Origin: Paenibacillus sabuli
GTDB taxonomy: Bacteria; Bacillota; Bacilli; Paenibacillales; Paenibacillaceae
NCBI RefSeq assembly: GCF_014705605.1
Contig: NZ_JACXIZ010000021.1
Coordinates: 1-64,000 of the forward strand
Direction: 5' to 3'
Length of the DNA stretch: 64,000 nucleotides
Below, piece after piece: positions 25,756 to 34,240 of this stretch. Position 1 is the stretch's first letter, and the number at the start of each line of letters is the position of its first letter. The notes under the pieces are model-generated. The model did no database searches and was not told where the DNA came from. It worked only from the letters and a program-made list of their open reading frames with translations. The position numbers and the translations under genes were made by a program.

Positions 25756-26925
25756 CTAGTCGAGCCTGCCCTTGTATTTGCCGAATCCCGCAAAATGCAC
25801 CTCCGTGCGAATCGAGCGGATCGAATCCGGCCGCAGCTCCGACGCAGCCTCCTCCCCGCCGTTGCGCATCCGTTCGGGATTGCTGAGATACAACGCATAA
25901 CGCAGTTTCAGCGGATCGCATCCCTTGCTCAGACCCTTGGCAAATGTCCGTCGAATATCCGCCTCAGCCTCCGCATGAACATAATCCTGCAATTCTTTTA
26001 AGGACAGCTGGCGATTCAACTCCAGTACGTAGCCCTGGGCATGCACCTCGATATCGAATTGCGTTCGCTCCCCCACCGTAATCGGCTGAATTTTCATCTT
26101 GGGCGCTGCCAGTGTAATCACCGCCTGAATTGCGCCGTCGGCGTGAATTTGCACCGGCAATTCCTGCACCTCCGGATTGCTCCAGCGCAGTCCCTTGAGC
26201 TCGTCCAGACGAAGCCGGCCTATCATTTTGAATTGGTCAAAAAAATAACCGCCCGTAATCATATACATCGCCATCGACTTTGTACCTTCGCTCCAGTTAT
26301 TCGGACTGCTCTGAATAGACGGAATAATCGCCGGGGATCCCGGCTCGCTTAGTGCCGCTAATACCCGGTGCGCTTTTTTCGGCACCAGAAACGATTGCGG
26401 AGCCCGCATCTGGTCCCCGGTAAACATAATGGTATCCAGCGGCGATAAATTAAACATCGAGGTCGTACTGAGCAGTTGTTCAATCGGCTCTTTCGTGCCA
26501 AACATGAAGATCGTGTAGCGTACCTCGCGATAGCGGTTGATGGCGCGTTGAATTTCATGCGTGCCTTGGCGCATTGCATTTTCACTCATAATCAGAACCT
26601 TCACATGCCCCCAGAATGCCTGTAACTGCGCATTTTTACCCGCATCAGCAAGCGCCAGCGTCACCGTGTCGCCGCTGCCACGGCCGATCCAGGGCGGTAC
26701 AGGGCTGCCGAGCGTCTGGGCTTCCGTTCGGGCAATATTGGAGAAATTCAACACTTGAATGTAGGCTTTCCACTTGCCTTCCTCATAATCGATCCCCATA
26801 GCGGTGACGTATGCACGGTTCTGCACCTCGGGCGACAGGGCGCAGCCCGGCGAGCCCAGCAGCAGAACAACCAACAGCAGGATGATCCGTATTGCTTTGC
26901 GCCAACCCAACGATGCCCGCCGCAT
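25756..26925 (-). CDS. Spore germination receptor C subunit (Ger(x)C lipoprotein)
   Basis: Third subunit of a GerA-type germinant receptor, a lipoprotein on the spore inner membrane. The 389-aa form starts at the ATG at 26925, 7 bases after GAGGGGG; a longer reading enters the A-subunit gene. The signal segment IIRIILLLVVLLLGSPGC carries a lipobox Cys, and LSPEVQNRAYVTAMGIDYEEG is the usual start of the mature protein. The C-terminal domain holds LNRQLSLKELQDYVHAEAEA. It follows the A subunit by 2 bases. Which germinant it answers to cannot be told. Confidence 0.92.
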   Translation of the reverse strand: MRRASLGWRKAIRIILLLVVLLLGSPGCALSPEVQNRAYVTAMGIDYEEGKWKAYIQVLNFSNIARTEAQTLGSPVPPWIGRGSGDTVTLALADAGKNAQLQAFWGHVKVLIMSENAMRQGTHEIQRAINRYREVRYTIFMFGTKEPIEQLLSTTSMFNLSPLDTIMFTGDQMRAPQSFLVPKKAHRVLAALSEPGSPAIIPSIQSSPNNWSEGTKSMAMYMITGGYFFDQFKMIGRLRLDELKGLRWSNPEVQELPVQIHADGAIQAVITLAAPKMKIQPITVGERTQFDIEVHAQGYVLELNRQLSLKELQDYVHAEAEADIRRTFAKGLSKGCDPLKLRYALYLSNPERMRNGGEEAASELRPDSIRSIRTEVHFAGFGKYKGRLD

Positions 26926-26927
26926 TT

Positions 26928-28403
26928 TTATTCCCCCTCTTCTTTTCGTCGGTCTCCGTCTATCGGGTGGGTGTCGGAGGGTCGCTTGACCATATAGGAC
27001 CAAGGCGCCCGCAAAAAGGACAAGAGAGCTCCGTTAGCCTTAAACGGCGCAAACGGTGCAAAATAGCTCATCCCAAACGATTGCAGGCTGCCCATGTAGC
27101 CAAGCAGCAGCACCATGCCCAGAATCACGCCATACATGCCCAGCAGAGCAGCCATGAAGAAAAAGAACAACCGGAAAATGCTGACCTGGGTGCTTATCGT
27201 CTGGTTGACCAGGGTCACGCCGGAGACCGCCGTGATTGCCCCGACCACAACGACTGACGGTGAGACGAGCCCTGCCCGGATCGCGGCGTCTCCAATAATC
27301 AGACCACCAATTGAGGTCAGCGTCTGACCGATGGAATTGGGCAAACGAATGCCGGCCTCTCGAAAAATCTCAAGCAGCGTCAGCAACAAAAACATTTCCA
27401 TCGCCGCCGAAAATGGAAGCCCGATTCGAGTAATGGAAATTGTCGCCAACAGCCGAAACGGAATCTGGTCCTGATGAAACGCCACTAACGCGACCCAAAT
27501 GGCGGGTAAAAAAATGGACAAAAAGAAGCACAACGCCCGAATAATGCGCGCAAACGAGACGTAAACATAATTGAAATGCGCATCCTCGGGCGACTTGAGA
27601 ATCAGCGAAATACCGGCCGGAGCGATGAGAACCATCGGGAGACCGTCTACAATCAGAACCGCACGTCCGGCCAACAGACTGTTTACTGCGTAGTCCGGCC
27701 GTCCGGTAAAGTCCATCATCGGCATGATTTTGAACTTGCTCGCCGTAAGCAGTTCCTCCAGATGTGCGGTGCTATAAATGGAGTCCGTATCGATGCGGCT
27801 TAATCGGCGTCTGAGCTCCTCCAGCAGCACCGGACTGGTAATATCGCGTACGTACAGCAGGCCGATTCGGGTATGCGACCGCCTGCCCGCCGTATCAAAT
27901 TCGACTTGAAGCGAAGTGTTGCGGAATCGCTTGCGAATCAAGGCGATGTTGATCATCAGATCCTCCACGAAACAATCACGCGGGCCCTTGATCGAAATCT
28001 CGGTATTGGAATCCATAGGCGAGCGGGAAGGCTTGTCATCAATGTTCAGCACGCATATGCGCTGCCGATGCTCAAAAAGCAAAAGCAACTCGCCGTTAAA
28101 TACATTCGCTGCGAGTCTGTCAAAGTCGGGCGCAGCGGGCTTTAACGGCAATCTACCGGAAAAAGCCCCCTTGCTTCCGAAAAAACCGCCCTTTTCGGCA
28201 TACGTTCTCTCCAGCTCTGGCAGCACGGTACGCCCGATCTCGTTTGTCCTGCATAGTCCTTCGGAATAAACAAGGAGCACCTTCTCCTGGGTAGCATCTC
28301 CGTAGTAGGCGGCATAGAAGGTCACATCCCCGCATCCCGAGAATGCTCTCGTCAGCCCCTCCTCCGTCCATTGGACAGGCTTTTCGCCGGTGTGTGCATT
28401 CAT
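26928..28403 (-). CDS. Spore germination receptor A subunit (GerA family)
   Basis: A 491-aa subunit with a soluble N-terminal half (two domains, to about residue 250) and a membrane half with five or so hydrophobic segments (from about 285 to 465). Family marks: FVEDLMINIALIRKRF, VLLEELRRRLSRIDTD, GRPDYAVNSLLAGRAVLIVDG, LPFSAAMEMFLLLTLLEIFREAGIRLP and GLIIGDAAIRAGLVSP. It begins directly after the B-subunit stop codon (no gap), so the two are translated together. The order B-A-C differs from the A-B-C of B. subtilis gerA. Confidence 0.93.
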   Translation of the reverse strand: MNAHTGEKPVQWTEEGLTRAFSGCGDVTFYAAYYGDATQEKVLLVYSEGLCRTNEIGRTVLPELERTYAEKGGFFGSKGAFSGRLPLKPAAPDFDRLAANVFNGELLLLFEHRQRICVLNIDDKPSRSPMDSNTEISIKGPRDCFVEDLMINIALIRKRFRNTSLQVEFDTAGRRSHTRIGLLYVRDITSPVLLEELRRRLSRIDTDSIYSTAHLEELLTASKFKIMPMMDFTGRPDYAVNSLLAGRAVLIVDGLPMVLIAPAGISLILKSPEDAHFNYVYVSFARIIRALCFFLSIFLPAIWVALVAFHQDQIPFRLLATISITRIGLPFSAAMEMFLLLTLLEIFREAGIRLPNSIGQTLTSIGGLIIGDAAIRAGLVSPSVVVVGAITAVSGVTLVNQTISTQVSIFRLFFFFMAALLGMYGVILGMVLLLGYMGSLQSFGMSYFAPFAPFKANGALLSFLRAPWSYMVKRPSDTHPIDGDRRKEEGE

Positions 28404-29489
28404 TCAGCTCATCCTCCTTCGCGCGCCGCCCCACGCTGCGGCCGTCCATACCAACGACAAAAGCAGCATGACCACGAACGAAATGGGCATATAGAATTCA
28501 GTCAGCCATAAATAATAGTTGTACTCGTTAACCTGAATTGCAGCGAGCGATAAATAGCTGCCCAATACAAGCGCGATGGCAATGCGGCGAGCGCGCTTTG
28601 TACTGAGCGGAAGAAGCTCGACAAACAAGTAAACGGCCAGACTGATTCGAATGCAGGCTCCGGACAGCCATTGAAATATGGACAAGAAGTCGAGGTGCTC
28701 GATAAAATGGCCGATTTGCACAAGCCGCCACTGTTCGTAAGGCGAAATCATTTGCAGTGCGGCCTCCTGCGGACCAAACTCGGTGATCGCCCCCAAAAGA
28801 GGCCCGATCGAGATTGCAATCGAAAAAAGAACATAAGATGCGACTTGCCACCATTTCGGCAGGCGCTTCAAACGGTGCTGAATGACGATCAAAAAGAGCA
28901 GTTCTACAAAACCCGAACCGCTGTAGACCAAGCCGTCCAGCACCGGCCCCCAGCCGTGTTCCAGAACGGGTCGAATCAGCTTGAAATCCTTGGCTGGCTT
29001 ATTGAACAAACCGACAAATACGCCCAGTGCCGAAACGATCGGCAGCAAAATACCCGATACAAGCGCAATCGTACGGAGTCCCCAAAAGGCCAACGCGGCA
29101 CAGAAGGTCACCAGACTGACAATGAGGAACTGCTCGGGCAGCGTCGGCAGATAATTGGTCGTGTGCCATACCGACGTATGGATGACCGTCATGCCGCCGA
29201 TCATATACAACTGCAGCCCAACCGGAGCGAGCAAGACCCAGGCAACTGCCGGATGCAGGCGCTGTGCCAGCCACTGCTTCCACTCTGCGATCCCCGTTAG
29301 TCGCATAATCCCCTGCACCAACACGCTCCACAGCAGGAAGGGCACCCCCGCAACGATCGGGACAAGCCAAGCATCCCGTCGGGATGCATCCAATATCATC
29401 GGGTTGACAACAACGTGGCTGATCAACCCGTTCATGAGCGCAAAGATCATAAATAATTGCCAATAACTGATTTTTACGTCCGAATCCAT
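28404..29489 (-). CDS. Spore germination receptor B subunit (GerB family permease)
   Basis: A 361-aa ten-segment membrane protein of the amino-acid/polyamine transporter superfamily, thought to bind the germinant. It starts KISYWQLFMIFALMNGLISHVVVNP, the typical N-terminus of GerAB proteins. Other marks are ARRDAWLVPIVAG, PEQFLIVSLVTFCAA and the end WLTEFYMPISFVVMLLLSLV. It is the first gene of the operon here, with a sigma-G-like promoter about 75 bases upstream. Confidence 0.92.
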   Translation of the reverse strand: MDSDVKISYWQLFMIFALMNGLISHVVVNPMILDASRRDAWLVPIVAGVPFLLWSVLVQGIMRLTGIAEWKQWLAQRLHPAVAWVLLAPVGLQLYMIGGMTVIHTSVWHTTNYLPTLPEQFLIVSLVTFCAALAFWGLRTIALVSGILLPIVSALGVFVGLFNKPAKDFKLIRPVLEHGWGPVLDGLVYSGSGFVELLFLIVIQHRLKRLPKWWQVASYVLFSIAISIGPLLGAITEFGPQEAALQMISPYEQWRLVQIGHFIEHLDFLSIFQWLSGACIRISLAVYLFVELLPLSTKRARRIAIALVLGSYLSLAAIQVNEYNYYLWLTEFYMPISFVVMLLLSLVWTAAAWGGARRRMS

Positions 29490-29562
29490 CTCAACTCACA
29501 TCCCACCCTGCGGAATCCTGTTATCTACCGAATGCAGACAGGAAAACTCCGCACCGTTCACC

Positions 29563-29592
29563 TATTTTATCCACTCCCTCTTGCAATATACA
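29563..29592 (-). promoter_or_regulatory. Possible forespore (sigma-G) promoter of the ger operon
   Basis: TGTATA (29587-29592) and TAAAATA (29563-29569) with a 17-base spacer resemble the sigma-G pattern TGAATA / CATACTA (5 of 6 and 4 of 7). Forespore expression is what is known for gerA-type operons. Weak by sequence alone. Confidence 0.35.
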
Positions 29593-29631
29593 CCGTCGAA
29601 ACGGGGACGCGCAGAAAACGGGCACGCGCAT

Positions 29632-29661
29632 AAAAAAAGAGCGCCTGCATGACAGGAGCTC
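29632..29661 (-). terminator. Terminator after the acidic lipoprotein gene
   Basis: On the minus strand GAGC-T-CCTG pairs with CAGG-C-GCTC (29639-29661) and is followed by seven T. It lies about 100 bases past the stop codon at 29765; the bases between show nothing else. Confidence 0.75.
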
Positions 29662-29764
29662 CTCCTTGCGGATTTTTGAACGTCAAACGGCTCCGCCGCA
29701 TAATGCGGGGAGCCGCTCCTAATCGTTCTGTTGCGATAAAAAGCGTACGGTCATCCGCAGCGCC

Positions 29765-30154
29765 TTATTCCGCCGGCAGCGTCTCGGGTACGATCGCGTC
29801 TGACTGCGCTGCATCGCCTTCCGTATCGCCTTCCGGGGTCATGTCGCTGGCGTCATCGCCATTGGGCGCAGAGTTGCCGTTCATGTCGCCGCTGGCTGCG
29901 CCGTCATCCATCTGTCCGCTGCCCGCGCCGTCCTCCGACAGCCCACCATCGCCCATGCTGTCGTCTGTCAGATCGTTGCCGGTGCCGGTATCGCTGTCCG
30001 CGCTATTCATGCCGTTGCCGGCTCCGTTGTCCACCGGCACTGTGCCGGTGCTTGCATTATTATTCGCGTCGTCATTCGCCGAATTGGCGCAGCCGGCCCC
30101 AGCGAGCATGACGGCCAGCGCCAACACCATCAAGGCATGCTTGTTTGCTTTCAT
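29765..30154 (-). CDS. Small acidic Asp/Gly/Asn-rich lipoprotein
   Basis: A 129-aa protein with a clear lipoprotein signal (MKANKHALMVLALAVMLAGAGC, Cys ~22). The remainder is low-complexity: Asp, Asn, Gly, Ser and Met-Asp repeats such as DDSMGDGGLSEDGAGSG, with almost no hydrophobic core or basic residue. It has an RBS-like GGAGG upstream and a terminator downstream, so it is a real gene. No known domain. Possible roles are a surface spacer, a cation-binding coat or a cell-wall-associated polyanion; none is shown. Confidence 0.75.
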   Translation of the reverse strand: MKANKHALMVLALAVMLAGAGCANSANDDANNNASTGTVPVDNGAGNGMNSADSDTGTGNDLTDDSMGDGGLSEDGAGSGQMDDGAASGDMNGNSAPNGDDASDMTPEGDTEGDAAQSDAIVPETLPAE

Positions 30155-30277
30155 ATCCCTTACCTCCGTTAGAAGAAGTCGTCGTCGCGGTCATGCGCAC
30201 CGCCATTCCGCAGCGTGAGCTGCTCCGCCGCTTCCCTCCCTTCCTGCATCTGACTCTAACGGTAAAGGGACAAGCTG

Positions 30278-30301
30278 AAAAAAACCTTAACGCAACGTAA
30301 G
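30278..30301 (-). terminator. Weak terminator after the amidase gene
   Basis: On the minus strand CTTACG / CGTTAAG (one bulge, loop TTG) is followed by GG-less T-run of seven (30278-30284). A second small hairpin, CCTCA / TGAGG, lies just before it. The same palindrome could also be an operator for the lipoprotein gene. Confidence 0.4.
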
Positions 30302-30340
30302 CCTCACATTAAATGAGGACATTCTAACGCGGCCGGCTGC

Positions 30341-31216
30341 TCAATCCCAATACGAGGCTGTACGCGAGGCCTGGTCCCATCCGACGCGGCCGCCCAGCGT
30401 CTGACCGAGCTCGCGCAGCGGTGCGTACATCACACCGTCGATCAGTCGTCCCGATACCGGGCGCCCGTCCAGTGTCGCCCGCTTGTCCGCATTCCGCCAG
30501 CCGACGGCTAGCCCGAGCGCTTCCCCGAACGCGCGCAGCGGGACATAGGCCGCCGAGTCGATCAGCAGCGCATCGTCTATCGCCTTGCCGTTCACCGTCA
30601 GTCGCACCGGCGCAGCATTCGCTGTCTCAGGGTCGGGGACGGGGACTGCATAAGGTCTGCCGAAATATTCGCATATGCCGCGCGCCAGCTCTTCGGCGCA
30701 TTCCGCACGATAGGTCTCGCTCATCAGCAGACGCGCGTCCGCCTGGTTGGTCATGAAGCCGCATTCGACGAGTACCGCCGGCATCGCGGTATGGCGCAGC
30801 ACATAAAAATTAGCCGTCCGCACGCCGCGATCCGGCAACGGGGTCCCCGCCAGCAGATGACGATGAAGCATCCGTGCGGCGCGCGCACCCGCTGTGCTTC
30901 CCGCGTAGTGATAAGTCTCGATCCCTCGCACACCGTTCCAGCCGCCTGCGCCGAAGGCATTGGCGTGCACGGAGACGTACAAGTCGGCACCGGCGCGATT
31001 GGCCACCGTCGTCCGTTCAGCCAGCGGCGTATCCGCGTCGGTCGGCGCGACGAGCAGCGTGTCAAAGCCGCACCGCGTCAGATGCGCCTCCAGCAGCGCG
31101 GCGACACGCCGATTGAATTCGTTCTCCCGCATCACTTCTCCACTCGGCAGCACGGGGGTGCGCTTGCCCGGCGTCTGCATGCCGTGCCCATCGTCGATAG
31201 CAATGGTAAGGCTCAT
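30341..31216 (-). CDS. N-acetylmuramoyl-L-alanine amidase with stalk-type C-terminal repeats
   Basis: Cuts the amide bond between MurNAc and the stem peptide. The 291-aa form starts at the ATG at 31216 (MSLTIAIDDGHG), with GGGAG 11 bases upstream. Residues 1-~190 are an Amidase_3 domain: zinc ligands in DDGHG (H11), the Glu of MRENEFN and SVHANAFG; the catalytic Glu is in VLVECGFMTN. Residues ~210-291 are two copper-amine-oxidase-N-like repeats (AAYVPLRAFGEALG and VMYAPLRELGQTLGG). There is no signal peptide, so export would need lysis, a holin-like route or mother-cell action in sporulation. Neighbours give no clear clue. Confidence 0.88.
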   Translation of the reverse strand: MSLTIAIDDGHGMQTPGKRTPVLPSGEVMRENEFNRRVAALLEAHLTRCGFDTLLVAPTDADTPLAERTTVANRAGADLYVSVHANAFGAGGWNGVRGIETYHYAGSTAGARAARMLHRHLLAGTPLPDRGVRTANFYVLRHTAMPAVLVECGFMTNQADARLLMSETYRAECAEELARGICEYFGRPYAVPVPDPETANAAPVRLTVNGKAIDDALLIDSAAYVPLRAFGEALGLAVGWRNADKRATLDGRPVSGRLIDGVMYAPLRELGQTLGGRVGWDQASRTASYWD

Positions 31217-31468
31217 GTTGGCCCGCTCCCTTTCCTGAAGGCTTTTCCTCAGTATATGAGCCGAGCGCTTTGCACGGACGGGCGGTTGCGCCGACGCAGC
31301 AGCCCGTTTGCCTCCACGGTCATCATCGCCCTGCATTCGGCAGTGTCAGCAGCGAACGGGGCAGACGGACAAAACGTACAAAAGCAGACGCGGGCAAACG
31401 CAAATGCGGCAGGTCGAAGCTGGCAAGTGGGCGAGCGGAACCGAACGCAGCAGGACGGAGCAGGGCAG

Positions 31469-32308
31469 TCAGGTCGTCCGATCGCCTGCGGGCACATCCA
31501 TACGGTAGAATGTCCGCGCATTCGCCGCCAGACGCCGCGCCGTCTCAGCGGGCTCCAGCCCCTTGAGCGCGGCGATATGCGCGGCTACGTCGCGCACCAT
31601 CGACGGCCGCGTCGGGCGGCCGGAGTAAGGTCCCTCGAAGCGCCACGGACCATCCGTCTCCGTCATCATCAGCTCCAGCGGATAGCGCTGCACGAGCGCG
31701 CGAATGTCCGGCTCGTAGGCGACGTCGGGCGTGACCGAGATGCGATAGCCGGCTGCGATCATTCGCCGGATCGTATGCTCCGGTCCCTTGAACCAGTGAA
31801 AATGCGCGCGCCGCACGCCGTGCCGCTTCAGCAGCTCGCACGCCTTGTCCGCGTCCTCGTATACCGCATGAAGGGCGAGCGGCCGATCCAGCTCCGCGGC
31901 CAGCGCGGCGAAGCGATCCAGCAGCCTTACGTACGGCGCCTCGTCCAATGGTTCGTCCGTCCCTGCGCGCTCCGTGCGCGTATAGTAAGGCAGTCCGACC
32001 TCGCCGATCGCAAATCGCTCGCCCGCCCGATAGCGGGCGCGAATCCACGCGATCAGCGCTTCCTCTTGCTGCGGCTCCGGCAGCGGCTGCTCCGGATGAT
32101 AGCCATACGCCGGCATGACCAGCGCAGGATGACGAAGCGCCAGCGCCCGGACAGCCTCCGCGGAAGCCAGATCCATCGAGACGGCGACGATGCCGCCGAC
32201 GCCGCCGGCCGACGCATCTCGCAGCACTGCCTCGCGCTCCGCCGGCTCGTACAAGTCAAGATGCAGATGGGCGTCGACTATGGCGGGCTGGCGATCGGGC
32301 CGGCTCAT
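31469..32308 (-). CDS. TatD-family metal-dependent hydrolase in the thiamine operon
   Basis: A 279-aa TIM-barrel metallohydrolase. Metal ligands of the family are present: DAHLHLD (HxH, ~13-19), the Glu of AIGEVGLPYY, LHAVYEDA, HFHWFKGP and the Asp of TETDGPW. TatD proteins are usually nucleases, but the family also includes hydrolases of small molecules. Its ATG overlaps the ThiZ stop (ATGA), so it is the last gene of the TPP-riboswitch operon. A role in breaking down or trimming an imported thiamine precursor is therefore possible (inference). Confidence 0.85.
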   Translation of the reverse strand: MSRPDRQPAIVDAHLHLDLYEPAEREAVLRDASAGGVGGIVAVSMDLASAEAVRALALRHPALVMPAYGYHPEQPLPEPQQEEALIAWIRARYRAGERFAIGEVGLPYYTRTERAGTDEPLDEAPYVRLLDRFAALAAELDRPLALHAVYEDADKACELLKRHGVRRAHFHWFKGPEHTIRRMIAAGYRISVTPDVAYEPDIRALVQRYPLELMMTETDGPWRFEGPYSGRPTRPSMVRDVAAHIAALKGLEPAETARRLAANARTFYRMDVPAGDRTT

Positions 32309-33105
32309 CGTTCACCTCCCGCACGCAGCGGCGGCGGTCCCGGCTCATCGTCCTGACGCAGCAGCCCGTAGATCTGCTGCTTGAGCCGGTTGAACTGCGG
32401 ATCGGTCCACAGCGTCTCGTCGCGCGGCCGGGCGAACGGCACCTCGAGCTCGTGCAGCACGACCGCCGGCGCGGCCGAGATGACGACGATCCGGTCGGAG
32501 AGCAGCAACGCCTCCTCGATGCTGTGCGTGATCAGCAGCACCGCGCGCCGGCTCTGCTCCCACAGCTGGAGCAGCCACTGCTGCATCTGCATGCGCGTCA
32601 GCGCATCCAGCGCGCCGAACGGCTCGTCGAGGCACATGAGCGGACGCGGCATCAGCAGCGCCCGCAGGAACGACACGCGCTGCTGCATGCCGCCCGAGAG
32701 CACATGCGGATAGCGGTCCGCATACGCCGCCAGCTCGATCCGCTCCAGCCACTCGTGCGCGAGACGACGGGCCTCCGCCCGCGCCGTCCCAGCCACCTCG
32801 AGCGCCAACTCGATATTGCCCGCCACCGTCAGCCACGGCAGCAGCGAAGCCTGCTGCGGCATATAGGCGATGCGGCCGCGATCGCCGGTAACCACCTCGC
32901 CGCCCATCCGGATCTCGCCGCCGCTCGGCTGCAGCAGCCCGCCGATAATCTGGAACAGCGTGCTCTTGCCGCTGCCGCTCGGCCCGAGCAAGGACACGAA
33001 CTCGCCCGCTCCGACGCGCAGCGAGACGCCAGCCAGCACCTCGACAGCTGCGCCGCCGTTGTCGAAGCGCTGACGAATATCGATCGCTTCCAGGACGTCT
33101 GTCAT
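32305..33105 (-). CDS. thiZ: ABC transporter ATPase of the thiamine-precursor importer (ThiZ-like)
   Basis: A 266-aa ABC ATPase. The start at 33105 (MTDVLEAIDIRQRF) has GGAAGGAGG upstream and overlaps the permease stop by ATGA; the frame is open further upstream only because of GC-rich codon bias. Walker A GPSGSGKST (~40-48), Q-loop MPQQASLLPWL, signature LSGGMQQRVSFLRAL, Walker B LMCLDEPFGALDALT and the switch His LLITHSIEEAL are intact. It belongs to the nitrate/taurine/HMP group. Confidence 0.93.
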   Translation of the reverse strand: MTDVLEAIDIRQRFDNGGAAVEVLAGVSLRVGAGEFVSLLGPSGSGKSTLFQIIGGLLQPSGGEIRMGGEVVTGDRGRIAYMPQQASLLPWLTVAGNIELALEVAGTARAEARRLAHEWLERIELAAYADRYPHVLSGGMQQRVSFLRALLMPRPLMCLDEPFGALDALTRMQMQQWLLQLWEQSRRAVLLITHSIEEALLLSDRIVVISAAPAVVLHELEVPFARPRDETLWTDPQFNRLKQQIYGLLRQDDEPGPPPLRAGGER

Positions 33106-33878
33106 GGACGCTTCCCTCCTTCCGTGCTGCGCGGCCGCCAGCGCAGCAGCCGGCGCTCGGCCAGCGCGACCGCGCCGAACAGCAGCATGCTGAGCAGGAC
33201 GATGATCAGCACCGCGGCGAATACGCGCGGCGCCTGGAAGCCGCGCGCCGACAGCTGGATGAAGTAGCCGAGCCCTTTGCTCGCGCCGATCCATTCCGCG
33301 ACGATCGCGCTTGTCACACTGTAGGCCGCCGCAATCTTCAGCCCGGAGAACAGCGAAGGCACCGCGTGCGGCAGCTCCAGGCGGCGGAAGATCGTCCAAT
33401 TGCCCGCGCCGATCATCCGCATGTAATTGGTCAGGCTCGAATCCGCGCTGCCCAGCCCCGCCAGCATCGCCACCGAGACCGGGAAGAAGCAGACAAGCAC
33501 GAGCAGCACGATTTTGGGCAGCATGCCAAAGCCGAGCCACATGAGCAGCAGCGGCCCGAGTACGATGATCGGCACATTCTGCGAAAGCACCAGCAGCGGA
33601 TACGTGCTGCGGCGCAGTCCCGGCGCGAGATGGAACAGCATCCCGACCGCTATCCCGGCCGTCGTCCCGAGCGCGTAGCCGAGCAGCGTCAGACGCAGCG
33701 TCGCGCCGGTGTGCTCCAGCAGCCGCGGCCAGATCGCCGCAGTCTCCCGCACGATCGCCGCCGGTCCGGGCAAAAACCATTCCTCGATGTCAAAGACGAT
33801 GACCGCGCCCTGCCACAAGAGCAGAAGCGCGGTCATGACGGCCGCCGAGGGCCAGTATGCGAGCCATTTATTGCCCAT
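33102..33878 (-). CDS. thiX: ABC transporter permease (ThiX-like)
   Basis: A 258-aa integral membrane protein with about six hydrophobic segments and the permease coupling (EAA-like) loop around NYMRMIGAGNWTIFRRLELPHAVPS. The sequence FLPGPAAIVRETAA near the N-terminus and SGLKIAAAYSVTSAIVAEWIG are typical of the SsuC/ThiX group. It overlaps the preceding thiamine-binding protein gene by 11 bases and the ATPase gene by 4. Confidence 0.92.
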   Translation of the reverse strand: MGNKWLAYWPSAAVMTALLLLWQGAVIVFDIEEWFLPGPAAIVRETAAIWPRLLEHTGATLRLTLLGYALGTTAGIAVGMLFHLAPGLRRSTYPLLVLSQNVPIIVLGPLLLMWLGFGMLPKIVLLVLVCFFPVSVAMLAGLGSADSSLTNYMRMIGAGNWTIFRRLELPHAVPSLFSGLKIAAAYSVTSAIVAEWIGASKGLGYFIQLSARGFQAPRVFAAVLIIVLLSMLLFGAVALAERRLLRWRPRSTEGGKRP

Positions 33879-34170
33879 CCGGGTACTTCTCCAGCAGGCG
33901 GCTCATGGACGCCTCCCCGGCGGAATTGCAGTAAATCTTGACCTGCGAGATGACGGACGGACAACCCATCTCCGTCATCGCCTCGTTCATCTGCTTGACG
34001 ATATCGAGCAGCTGCGGCAGCTCGCCCTCCATCGTCGTCTCCAGCGGTGCCACCCGATACGGCACGCCCGCTTGCTTGATGACTTCGATCGCCCGGTCCA
34101 CATACGGAATTACGCTCTCGCCGGACGGCGTACTCGGCAAGATCTGAATGCTCAGCAATGCGCCAGCCAT
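33868..34170 (-). CDS. Thiamine-binding protein (MTH1187/YkoF-like family)
   Basis: A 100-aa ferredoxin-like-fold protein (MAGALLSIQILPSTP ... VIPYVDRAIEVIKQAG). The family (PF01910) binds thiamine or its pyrimidine moiety; B. subtilis YkoF is a two-domain member. The start at 34170 has AGGAGG 8 bases upstream; an upstream in-frame ATG at 34218 lies close to thiY without a ribosome site. Its place between thiY and thiX in a TPP-controlled operon agrees with the family function. It may buffer or deliver the imported pyrimidine in the cytoplasm. Confidence 0.88.
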   Translation of the reverse strand: MAGALLSIQILPSTPSGESVIPYVDRAIEVIKQAGVPYRVAPLETTMEGELPQLLDIVKQMNEAMTEMGCPSVISQVKIYCNSAGEASMSRLLEKYPDGQ

Positions 34171-34240
34171 GTGCGTCTCCTCCTTCGTGTTCAATAGGGG
34201 CGCTGCCCCCCGCTTCAAGCCTCAAGTGAGCGTGAACCTA

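Noticed and set aside
30278-30310. MerR-type operator
   Set aside because: CTTA-N8-TAAG resembles MerR sites, but there is no long-spacer promoter around it and no merR gene nearby; a weak terminator explains it as well.
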